Source of the DNA: Bilabrum cf. latius
Lineage: Eukaryota; Bigyra: Bicosoecida; Bigyra; Bicosoecida
Length of the DNA: 64,000 nt
Direction: 5' to 3'
Assembly: GCA_965178125.1 (NCBI GenBank)
Contig: OZ237769.1
Location: 496,001 to 560,000 of the forward strand
Part shown: positions 46,704-58,700 of the stretch, one piece after another
How the letters are laid out: every line of letters starts with the position of its first letter
How positions within the stretch are numbered: position 1 is the first letter of the stretch
The notes under the pieces: generated by a model
The model's input: the letters and a program-made list of their open reading frames with translations, nothing else
The model's database searches: none
Told to the model about the DNA's origin: nothing
Made by a program: the position numbers and the translations under genes

Positions 46704-49700
46704 TCAATCGCGCTTTCTGGGGGACCGCCGCCTAGCCTACGAACTAGAACCTGCCTGCACCGAGCCAGCACCTGTCGGCCCAGCGCCCACGGCTACTGGT
46801 GATGCACCTCCTGTTGGGGCCTCGGCTCCACTGCCAGCAGCCCTCGCCCTCGCTCTCGCTTCCGCCTGAGCCGCAGACCGAATGGGCGTGGCCCTGAGGC
46901 CACCCCTCCGCCCGGCGCTGATGCTGCCAGCAGGCGCATCTCCGCCGTGTCCTGCTGCTTGCCCGTCTCCACCAGTATCAGACCCCTCATCGTGCCCCTC
47001 GCGGGTACCCTCTGCCGCTGATTGCGCACCCGCCATGCTGCGTCCCGCGCTGCCCACGCTCCCTGCCGAAGACCTCCGCCTCCTCCTGCCCCCGGCCGCA
47101 CCTGACCCACCGTCTCCCCCCACGGCCCAGCCGGGTGGCAGCTGCAGCAGCCACTGCTCCAGCCGTGCCTTTGACGTGGTGCCCGGCTCGGCCTGCGGGG
47201 CCTAGCCTGCGCTGGCGGAGGCAGCTGAGGGCGACGAAGAGGAAGAGGAAGAGGAGGAGGTGGAGGCCCCCGCCGCTTCCGCTTGCTTCCTGGCGATTCT
47301 CGCCAGCCGTTTCCTCTCGTTCTCTCTCGCCCTCCTCTCTTGCTTCTTCCTCTTCTTTTCCTATTTTTTGAGCTTCTGCTTCTCCCAGCGCACCCTGTCC
47401 TTCTCTCGCTTCCTCTGCATCTTGGCCCTGTAGGCTTCTAGCTCCTCCCCGCTCAGCTCGGCCTCGATGTCCGCCTTGCGCTTGCGCTTCATGGGTAGGC
47501 TGAGCAGTGGCCCCGTGGACCGCTTCCGTGGAGGCCGCCTGCCAGCTGAGCCCAGCACTGGGGCGGGCGCATCCACGGCTGAAGCGGACTGGGAAGAGGG
47601 CGAAGACGGCGATGAAGGCGCAGCAGATGCACTGGATACACCCTTGCTCTTGCTCTTGTTGGATGATCTCACGTTGCTCTTGCTTGACTCTGAGGATGGT
47701 CTGGCCTCCTGGCCCTTGCTGGCCTTGCTCTTGCTGCCGCTCGATGACTTCTTCTTGCTGCTGCTGCTGCTGCTGCCGCCTGGCGACTTTTTGCTTGATG
47801 CTGCGGCGCTGCTGCTACTTCCCCCTTTCGAAGCCTTCCTGGCTTTCTTCTTCGCAGGTGAGGAGCCGCTTCCACCACCGCTGCTGCCGCTGCTGCTGCT
47901 GGCCCGGCTCCCGCCGCCCGCCGAAGCAGACAACTTCGACTTTGACTTCGATTTCGAGGAGGCTGTAGACGACGAAGGTGGTTCACCTGGAGACTCCGAG
48001 ATCGAACTGGGCCTTGCCCGCTTGCGGCCAACCTACTGCTGCTGCTGCTGCTGCTGCTATTGCGAAGACGAGGGGGAGGCGGACGAGGCCCCACCGGCAG
48101 CCCCTGCCCCTGCGTCCGCTCCGTTCTCGATCACCGAGCCATCCAGGCGGCGCTGGGCACCCCCGCGCCGACCGCCACTCTGCGCGGCGCCTCCCCGGTT
48201 CCGCTTGCGCCTGGACCCCGGTGGCGAGCCCCCGCTCCTCTGCAGCTGTTCCCTCGCGATGCCTCGGGCCTTCCTCTGCTGCGCCTCGGACCAGCCGAGG
48301 GGCCACCCGTCCCGGCCCAGCCTGAACCGGCGGATGACGTCCGGGTGCCACTGTGTTCCCCCGCAGCGGTGGCACAGCCAGTCGCCCTCAAGATCCATCA
48401 CCCTGCCCATGGGATCCACCGCGCTCGTGGGGGTGGTCTTGGTGACCCCCATGCACCTGAAGTGGTACCACTCGTTACACTTGTGGCAGCACACCATCTC
48501 GGAGGAGTCCTGCTCGAACGTGCGGCGGCACAGGCAGTACCGAGCGTTGTCCTCCTCCACCAGCTCCCACGACTCCTCCCCGTTCCCCGACACGCCACCG
48601 GAGTTCCGCACGACCCCGACGTTCCTCCCGGCGGCCTGGGCCAGCCGCAGCGCCTCCTCAGCGGACCCCACCACCACGCCCGACTGCCTCTCCCTCCTCT
48701 CGGGCGTCTCGGCTGCGAGGCTGCTGGGGGGCGCGCTGGGGAGGTCGAGCGCACCCACGCGGGGGCGCTTGCGTTTCGGCTCCGAATCTTCCGATCGATC
48801 GGCGCTGCTGGCCCCCGCGGCGGCACCCCTCGCAGCTGCACCACGGCGCCCGTTCCCCTCGCCACCGCCCCCGCCCTCCATGTCGAACGCGGCCTGCTAA
48901 GAGACAGCCCTGGCCCTGGAGGACGAGGCGCGGCCTGACCCGCTGCGGCGCGGCGAAACTGCACCGGAGACGGCGGCAGAAGCGGAGGCAGACGGGGTTG
49001 CGCTCGCTGCTCCCGCGGACTCGCCCAGCAACGGCCCGGTACCCGCCACGTCGCCCCCCTGCCCAAGCCCCATGGAGGAGCCTGCCGTCGCACTCGCCAC
49101 AGGGGCCGGGGCAGCCAAGCTCCTCTTGCGGGGCCTGCCCACGGGCCGCTTCCGCCCGCGGCTCTCAACTGCAGGTCCGCTCCCGCCGCCCCCCCGCCCC
49201 GGAGACCAGCCCACGCCCCACCTGCCGTTGGCCCCCTGTGTCACCAGCTGCACCTCCTCGTCGTCATCGTCATCATCGTCGTCGGGGAACATAGAGGTCC
49301 CGTGCAGCGCGATCCACCGGGGGGACAGGAGAGTGCGGGACAGGGCCCAGGACAGGCCATTTCCGGTTTCCAGGTGCCGCCCGTACACGGCCAGGGAGCC
49401 GGCCCCGTCCAGACACCTACCAGCCAGCGTGCGCCGGCCCTGCGGCCCCGAAAGCGCGGGGGCTCCCCCGGAGACTCCCCCCGCGCCCGCCCTGGCCCCC
49501 GCCGCCGCCGCGCTTGCCTTCGCCTCTGCCTCCACCTGCCTCCTCCTCCTCTTCTCCTTCCTCCTGAGCGCTCGCACCACGCGCCTGATCCCAGCCCTGG
49601 CCTTCAGCAACCGCCGGCGGGCGCCCTCGCTGACCCCCGCACCGGGGTCCATCGCGCCCCCGCCCGACAGAGGGGTGCCCCGAGCAGCACCGGGCCCGGC

Positions 49701-52700
49701 AGTACCAGCACCAGCACCAGCGCCAGCACCAGACGCACTCCCCACGGGCTCCCCGCCGCCCGCCACGACCAGCCTGTCCAGCGCCGCCAAGAGAACCTTC
49801 TGCTCCCGCTGCACCTGCCGCTCGGCATCTGCCAGGGCGCGCTGCAGTGCAATGTCCGCCGCAGCAGCAGCCTCGTCCTCCGCGCCCCCCATTCCCAGAC
49901 CCGCCCCCGCCCCGCCCACCGTCTTGAGGTGTCCCAGCGCCGCTTCCCCACCCCTGCCCCTGGGCCGCACCCCCGCCAAGTTCCCGTGCAGCTCCAGGCC
50001 GGTCGAGTCGATCCAGGGCTGGTCCCTTCGGCTGGCCCGCCCGCGGCGACCGCCTGCTTCGGGCCTCCACCCTGTGACGAGTGGAGGTCTCCGCCAGCGA
50101 CCACCCGCCCCCGCGTGCCCTGCCTCCTCGGCGGCACGGGCAGCCGCCTCCGCCGCCTCCCTCGCCGCTGCCGCCGCCTGGGCCGCGATGCCCTCCAGCC
50201 TCTCGGCGTCTGCGCTTCCCGCCTCGGCCGCATGCTCGGCCACCTGCATGGCCTGCTGCGCGGATGCCTGGGCCTGCTCCGAGGCGGTCTGTGCCCTGCG
50301 CGCGTCTTTTTCTTTCTTCTTCTTCCTCCTGTCCTCCTGCTTGCGCCAGGCCTCCACCCTCTCCCGCGCCCGCCTGGAAGTGTCCCTCACCTCTTCCTGC
50401 GGGGGCCGGCACTGAGGGCAGAAGACCACCACGTCGTACTGCCCAGCGCGGTGCACGGGTGACAGCGGCGGAAGCGGATCCACCGGTGGATCCCCGCAGC
50501 CCTGGCCGGATGCTGATCCTGATGCTGCAGTCCCGGCCGGAGAGGACGACGACCCGTCCTTGCCCGCACCACCGTGCGCTGCACCCTGCTGTTGGGACGG
50601 CCTCCAGTCCCTGCACTGCAGCCGGGCCTCCAGCCTGCCGAGGAGGTTGACGGCCGCCGCGTCCTCCTTGCTCGGGGGAGGTGCCTTGGGCTTGTTCCCC
50701 GCCACGGGCCCGTCGGGGTCGCTGAGTCCCAGGGCGATGGCCAGCCTTTGCGCGAGGTCCTCCACCTCCCTGTGCGGTGCCTTGGCCAGCTGGGCCAGCC
50801 GGGCGGGGGTGGGGCGCCTGGGGAGCAGCAAGGGGCAGTCCGGGGAGGTAGGAGGAGGGGGGGGAGCAGCAGAGGAAAGGGGGTGGATCCCCACCGGATC
50901 CCCGAGAGATGTCCCCGGGGGTAGATGATCCGCATGAGCCCCTGCCCCTGCCCCTGCCCCTGCCCCTGCCCCTGCCCCAGTCCCTGCCGCCGGCTCTATG
51001 ACCACGAGTCCCCTCTGAATGGCGCACATGGCGTGCACCCACCCCGTGCACCTGCGGAGGGAATGCGACTGCGAGTGCGCACCACCTCCCGCTGCTGTTC
51101 CCTGGCCCTGGGGCCCCGACGCATGGCACGCGCATGGCAGCACCACTCCATGGGCAGACCCGCAAGCCCCGCAAGATCGCCTCGCCAATAGACCCGAGAG
51201 CCACCCGGGCCCGCTTGCCACCTTGCCCTTGTCGTCCTCTTTGGCCTCGCCCTCGAGGCCGAGCAGGAGGGTCAGCCGGTCGGGTGCACCGAACTGCAGG
51301 TCGAGGGGCGGGGGCAGGGCAGCCGTGGAGGCCCCTTCGTTGGCACCGACAGCCACCGCCGCAATAGTAGCCAGCGGCCCCGAGCTCCTACTTCCACCGA
51401 ATGCCAGCGGGCCGTGCCCCTGTGCCCTGGCGTGCACCGCGGCGCACAGCCAGTGCACCCACCTGCCCGAGGGAACAATTTCCCCCTCCAGGCCCCGCAT
51501 GGCAAGGGGCTTGAGCGCACCCCCCCGCACGGGGCACATGGCGCACCTCACGTCCCTCGGCCGATGGGCATGCGCCGGCACCCTGGCCCCTGGCGCCCTC
51601 CTTCTCAGCGCCAGAGGGCCCAGCCCATGAGCGCACGCCTCGCAGAACCAGTCCCCCTCTGGGATGAAGGGGATGCCATAGCACTCCTGGTGCACCGCCA
51701 GGTCGCACGACTCGCAGAACACGATCTGGTTGCGGGGGTGGGACTCGCCCCCGCTGCACACAGCGCAGCATGCGTCCGCGTCCTCCTCCGCCTGCCGCTC
51801 AGCCGCCTCTCTCTCCTCCTGCGCGCGCCTGGCCTGCGCGAACTACCGCTGGGACAGTCTCCGCAGCCGCTCGTGCCGCAGCCCGTCCGCCTCCCTCGCC
51901 GCGGCAATCGCACCCACCCTGGCCGCCGCCAGCGCCAGCCCCCTGTCCGCCCTCACCACTGCCCTGGCGAGGCGCCTCCTCACCACGGCCAGCTCCTCGC
52001 TGATCTCGTCATCGGGCAGGGGATCCACCGGTGGATCGCCCTGCTGCTGCTGCTGCTGCTCGCTGTCGGAGGCTCCCTCGCCCTCACCCCCGCTGCTGCC
52101 GCTGGCATCCATACCCCGCTGGCCCTTGCCCCTGCTGCCCCTCCCCTTCCCCCTCTTGCTCCTCTTGCCCCTCAGTGGCGCCACCCCCTGGCAGATGGCC
52201 CGCTGCACCTCGTCCATCCAGTCCTCTTCCTCCTTCGTCCTCAGCCCGCGGATGAGCGCACGCACCGGGGATAGGGGCAGCAGACGGCCAGCACCGCCAC
52301 CATCGTTGCCCATGGCCCGCTGCCGCGAAACAGACCCGGAGCCGAAAACAGGCGAAGACCGCTTCCCGCCGCTGCCGTTGTTCCCCAGCCCGTCCCTGCT
52401 GGCCCCGATGGCCCTATAGAAGTCGTAGTCCTTCAGGTCCGCACGCATGGGGAAGTACCTTGCCCTGGGCCTGGCCCGCATGCACCGGAGGCCGTGCACC
52501 TTGCGGTAGTAGCCCACTGCCCCCGAGGTGGAGTCCAGCAGGGCCGCCCGCACGCCCAGGCTGGCAGCGTGTCTGCATGCGAGGGCGAACAGGACCGAGC
52601 CGGTCCGTGGCTCGCTGGCCACCAGCCGCATGGCGGGGGGCGCGGGGGGCGCGGGGGACGCGGGCTGTGGCATCGGGTCTGCGGGCACGTCGTGCGCTGT

Positions 52701-55700
52701 GCCGGGAGCGGTGAGGGAGTGCGCAGATGCCCCCGCAATGGGGGCGATGGGGGCGGGCCCCGCCGAGCCTGCTGATGGCTGCTTCGGCGCCCCGACCCCG
52801 GCCTCGGCGGATTCGGAGCCGGATGTAGCCGCGGGTGTCTACACCGAGGGTGTCTGCACGATGGGTGTTGCATCCCCCGCGCCTTGGTGCGTTGCGAGCG
52901 ATAGATGGGATCCTGTGTGACGAGTGTCAGCAGGGGCGGCCACCCGCAGCGGGTCCTGCCCTCCACCGCCCCCGTCGCCCTCACCCCCACCCCCGCTGCT
53001 GCCCCCACCACCACTGGTGTCCAGCAGATCCCCATGCGTGTCCGGTTTAACCGCCTGCAGCGTGGCCACGTAGAGCACCCTCTGGGGCCGGATGCCGGCT
53101 CGGCGGCGGCGGGAGGAAGAAGCAGAGGAGCCGCCCCCTCCCGCCGAGGAGCTGCGGTGGAGGGAGGGCGCACCCGCACCACCGTGCGATGCACCCGCGC
53201 CGTACCCCGGGGGGGACGACCTAAGCATGTCCCCCGGCTCACCGCTTGTTCCCTGCGTGGCGATCTGGGAAGCTCCCGCGAGTGCCGCACTCCCGTCCAC
53301 GGACAGAAGCCGCTGCAGACGGTCTCGCCTCGTGCCCCTGCCCCGGCCCCTGCCCCTGCCGCGCCCCCTGCCCCTGCCGCGGCCTCGTCCACGGCCCCTA
53401 CCTCTGCCTCTGCCTCTACCTCTGCCTCTGCCAGCCGCCGTAGGCACAAAGTCGGCGTCACTGCCGTCTTCGTCCGTGTCGTCCTCCCCCTGGTCTTGCT
53501 CGTCGCCCGACTCAACGATCTTGACGCTGCCGCTGCCGTCACCGTCACCCTCACTGGATGCTGCAGGGGTGCCCGGCTCCAGGGCATCCTCCCCGTCGTC
53601 GTCCTCGTCGTCCTCCCCCCTCCTCGCCCCCGCGCTGCTGCCCGCCGCCACGCCAGCCGCACCCTCAAGCCCCTCCTCCTCGTCCTCCTGCTGCTGCCCC
53701 GCCCTGCGCTTGGCCGCCGCCTCAGCCGCGCGGGCAGCCTCCGCCTCCTCCTCCTGCGGGGGCAGCACCGCCGTCAGCACCGGCACACCACCGTGCGCTG
53801 CACCCTGCACGGGCGCCAGCCCCTCGTCCCTCCCGTCCGGCTGGAACCACATGAGGTAGTAGTTCACGAACCCGACCAGTTTCCCGCCTTTCTCGGCCAC
53901 TAAGGTGAACTCGTTCTTCGCCCGGAGGCTCCTCTGGAAGTCCGCCTCCGTCGCGAAGGAGGGGTTCACCCGGTTCACCAGCAGGAGGGCCTTGGCGTCA
54001 CTCGGTTGGGCGAAGCGGAACGTCGTCCCTCCGCAGATGCCGCGGCGGGCGGCCGCGCGGGCAGAGGCAGCCAGGGCGGGGTTCTGCTCCATATCCGCGG
54101 GGTGGTCCAGCCGGAGGTGAGTGAACTCCTCCCCGCGCCACCACCCCCGGAACAGCAGCGAGGCGTCGCCCAGCGCCGCTGCCGATGCCCTGGCCGTGAT
54201 GGGGGCATGCGCATGGGCATGGGCATGCGCAGAGGCAGGTGCAAGGGGGGTACTGACGGGCTGGGCTCCCTGCTGGGGCTGCTTGTAATGGACAGCTGCA
54301 CCTGTCTGCGTGCCCGTGCCTGCCCCCGGTGTGGGGGCATGGGCCGGGGACCCCAGGGCCGCGCTTCCCATCGCTTGGGCTGCTGCTGCTGCCGTCTGCT
54401 CGGTGGCACCGATTTGGCCGCTGTTCCCCAAGGCCAGTTGGTTGGGAGCTGCGGTGGATACCGCGAGCATAGATGGAGACCCCTGGAGGGGTGACCCCTG
54501 GAGGGGTGACCCCTCCGGGGGGGAGGCCAGGTCGATGATCTCCGGGCTATCTCCTCCCTGCATGGGGGCACGGCCCAGGGAATTCCCCTGGCTCCCACCT
54601 AGCCACCCTCCCATCCGTGGGAAGGACGGCTGCATGGGCGTGGACGGTACTGCCGCAATCGCTGCCTCTACCCGTCCGCCTCCCAATCCCCCAGATGAAG
54701 AAGAAGAGGAGGAAGAGGAGGAGCCGATCTTGGCCCTCAGGTCTTCATCGGCCCACACCTCCTCGTAGAACCTGCCTGCAGGGGGGGTCCTCAGGGCCTC
54801 GTCGGCAGCCAGGGAACAAGGGTCTGACCGAGGCACCTGGAACGGCTCCATGAGCTCCCGCCAGCGGCTGTGCGCAGAGGGCGCCCCCAAGGCGGTGGAC
54901 TGCTTCTTCGGGGCTGCACCATCGCCATCACTGTCGTTCTTGCCCTGACCCACAGTGCTGCCGGAGCCGCGGCTACCGGCGGTCTCCTCGTCTTCGGTAT
55001 CATCGTCGTCGTCGTCATCATCCTCTTCCTCTTCGTCTTCTTCTTCCTCCTCCTCGTTGTCGTCGTCCTCGTCATCGTCCTGCCCACCGCCCTGCTTGCT
55101 GCCCCCCTCGCCCTCGGCCTCGGCCTTGGCTGCAGCTCTCCGCTCCGCTTGCCTCTTCTTCCTTCGCTTCTTCGCAGCTGCCACCGCAGTCGTCAGGTCG
55201 CAGGCAGCCGCGAGCGAGGGCCGCAGCCACGGCTGGGCCTCCTGCAGGATGCGGCGGCGGGCGGCCCTCTTGCCCAGCGAGGGCAGCTCGAGGACCATCC
55301 AGGCGGCCTGCCGCGCCACTTTGGCCAGGTGCGAGGGAAGCGCGCCCACGGCGGAGCGAAGGTTCGTCAGGCATTGTTCGATGCCGCTGCTCGTGGCAGC
55401 CTGGGCCCCGGCTGTCGCTGCGGCACCGCTGCTGCTGTTCTCTGCTCCTTCCTTCTCCTCTCCGACTGTTCCCTGCCCCGGGCCCTCGCTAGCAGGACTC
55501 GTGCTCTCCTGCAGCCATTCAAGGGAGGGCGCCCTGAATGCATCGGCCGAGTCCGGCTGGCTCCATCCCCAGGCCACCCCCTCGGGCGCAAGGGACTGCT
55601 TCATGGCGGATGGCAAGGGGGCGTCTGCGAGCGGCAGCTGCAGGGCGCCCGATCCCGCTCGTAAATCGGGCCCAGATCCACCGGTGGATTGGCGCGACGC

Positions 55701-58700
55701 CCCATCGAGCAGCCGAAGGAACGCGGTCGACTCGATGCTGCGGCTTTCACCCCTGCCGCCTGCTCTTTTTCCAGACCCAGCAGCCCCGCCCTCGCCCTCG
55801 CCCCCCCTGGCAGTCGCAGCAGCAGCTGCAGCCCTGCGCCCCGCCGCCTCGACCCTGGCCAGCAGCTCGGCAGGCTCGCCCCTCCTCCAGGTCCTGTGCT
55901 GCAGCAGTCCAGAGAATGCCTTCTCCACGGCCCCCGCCGCCACAGGCACGAAGTACGGAGCCACGAGGGGCCAAACGTCCTCGGCCTCGCGCGCCTTGAT
56001 GGCAGTTGACAGCATCCTGCCGGCAGAGGAACCCTCTCCCTTCTGCAGGGCAACGGCCTCCTCCCGGGCTTGTTCCCTGCGGCGGCGGCGCGCGGACATG
56101 CGTGCCCTCCGGGCCGTCCTCCGCGCTGCCCTCTCCTGGTCGTCCTCTTCCTCCTCCTGCCCGCCCTCTCTCTCCTCGTCGCCGTCCTCCTCACCCTCCG
56201 GCAGCAGAGGGAGCACACCGCCCATGCCGAGAGGCTGTTCCCCCGTCCACTCCTCCTCACCGTCGCCCCACTCGCCCGCGAAGGGAGCACCCCCGCCCCC
56301 CGCACCGTCCGCACCCCCGTCTTCCCCCACCCCCCCCGAGGGGTCAAGCCCGATACCCGCCCCCCCACCGATGCCACCCCCCTCCTCCTCGTCCCCGCTG
56401 CTGGCCAGCACCGACCCGCCTTCGTCCTCTCCCCCTGCACCCACCCCGCCCCCCTCCATGTCCCCCCCTTCCTCCTCGTCCTCGCTCTCCCCGTTCCCCA
56501 GCCGGAGCCGGATCTCGCGCCGCCGCACCCGCAGCGAGTTCCGCATGGCGCCGCGCACCGCCCGGGCGGCTCTTCTCCGCAGCCGCCCCAGCCTCCTCAT
56601 CTCTCGCACCCTCTCCCGCTCCCTGCCCTTGGCCCTGCGCTGGGCCGCCCGATCTCCGAGGGCCTTGGTGGGGCCGAGTCCAGCACTCGTCACACCACCG
56701 CTAGCGTCCACAATCGGCGCGCTTCCCCGGCTGCTTCCGAGCTAAACGCCTGCACCATCCCCGGCACTATTAGCAGCAGATCCGGCTGCCCCTGCCCCTG
56801 CCCCAGCCCCCGGCCCCAGCCCCTCACCTGGGTCAGCCCCCGCCTGCACCTCCCTCGCCCTCCTGCGACTGGCCCTCTTGTTCCTCCGCTGTTCCCTGTC
56901 CTCTCGACGGGCCGCCACCAGCATCTGCAGCCGCTGGCGATGCACCCTCGCCGCCTCTTTCCTCCTGGCCAGCCGCCTCTCGTCTGCTGCCTGGGCCCGC
57001 ATCACGGCGAGGGGCGGGGGCACCCCCGGGAGCAGGTTGATCTCGGCCTCGTGTTCCCCGACCGCCAGCTGCACGGCCGTGTGGGGGAACACGCGGGGGT
57101 CGTGCCGCCTGCAGTACAGCGCGAAGGACCCCAGGTCGGTTCCTTTCTGCCAGAGGAACCTTCGCTGGAACCCCGCCGCCTGCGCGCAACTGGCGTGCGC
57201 GGCATACCCGCACGCCCGGTACTCGCACTGGGTGATGGCGCCCCTCTGCGTGTGGCACAGCCTGCAGACGTACTGCCACCTCGAGGCATTCACGTCCTCC
57301 ACCCCCTCGATCGGGGTCAGCCGCCTGGGGTCCCCAAAAGATGCCCCAGGGACGTGCAGCCCGCACACCACGTGCGCCCACAGCAGGGGGGGGCTCCGGT
57401 CCGCGGGAACGCCCGTCCTCCCTTGTTCCCTGGCATGTTCCCTGGCCTCCAGCCCGTCCAGTGCGGGCTTCAGATCCTCCGGGGCCACGTACCCGTACTG
57501 GGCGGGCGCCCCGCAGCCGACGGGGTAGGGGGCAGTGGAGGCTCGTGCGGTGGCGGCCAGCATGCTGGTCAGGTCCCTCCAGGGGCGGCCGGCGGGGCGG
57601 GCGCGGCGGGGCCTGGGCAGTGGAAGCGGGGCCTGGGCCTGGGCCTGGGGCGGGTCCGTCCCTCCGGTTGCACTCGTCACACCCGCGCCGGCACCCGAGC
57701 CCCCTTCCTGTTCCTAGTCCCCTCCATCCACCTCTACCACTTCGTCATCCTCGCCCTGTTCCCCGTCGTCGTCCTCACTCTGTTCCCCGTTGTTCCCTCC
57801 CTGCCCGTTAGCGCCCTCGTCGTCTTCGTTTTCCTGCATTGACGCCTGCCCGTTGGACGACGGTGCTTGTGACAATGCTGACGATGACAGTGGCGGCTGG
57901 GCGCCAGTACCAGGGGTCTCCTTCGATTCGCTTGTTCCCTGGTTCGTTGTTCCCTAAAATCCAGCGGGTTGTCCCGGTTGCAGGGTCTGGATGGTGTCCT
58001 CTGGCGTGGGCAGCTTGAGAGGCGTCTTGCGCTTGTACCCTGTCTTTAGCCCACCCCGCCGTCGGCCCCCCCTGCCTCTGCCCCTGCCCCTGCCCCTGCC
58101 ACCCCCAGCAGCGGCCCCCCACCGCATGGAGGCTGCCTTCCTGAGGTCACCGCTCACTGGCTTGAGGGCGCCGCCCTGCCATGGACACAGGCAGCAGTCC
58201 ACCTGCGCAGAGCACAGCCCCGACTTGCAGGGAGCGCACAGCCAGAAGTAGCCCTGCGCCAGCGTCTCACGGCGGTCCAGGGAACCGGTGCCTGCACCAC
58301 CGTGCGATGCACCCGCGCCCGGCTGGGCAGAATGGTCCTGGGCCGCGGCACGGGCCGATGCCCTGTCCGCCCTTCCCTTGCTGTTGCTCCTCCTACTCCC
58401 CCCAGGTGTCCCCGCCAGGCCCAGGCGGTGCGGCCCCAGGTCCTCCTGGGGGGCCCCCGGCTCGCAGGGGACCCCATGCTGGGGAAGGTCGTCGGCGTCC
58501 ACCCTGGGGGTCGATGCCCCCATGAGGGGGGTGGCGCGGACGGCCCACGCGGGGAGGGCCTAAGCACCCCCAACTGTTCCCTGCCTGCTGGTGGGTCGGT
58601 CCGGGGTCGCCAGTGCCCCCCCTTCCCCTGCCGCTGGTCTCCCTGACGCGGCGCTCGAACGCGCGTCTGCGCCGGTGCCCTGGCCCCCAAGCGGTTGCAA

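Noticed and set aside
49072-56745. Large plus-strand ORFs (447, 386, 596 codons) opposite the chromatin gene
   Set aside because: Pro/Ser/Ala shadow translations; the minus strand carries PHD, PZP and GNAT motifs in a single frame.
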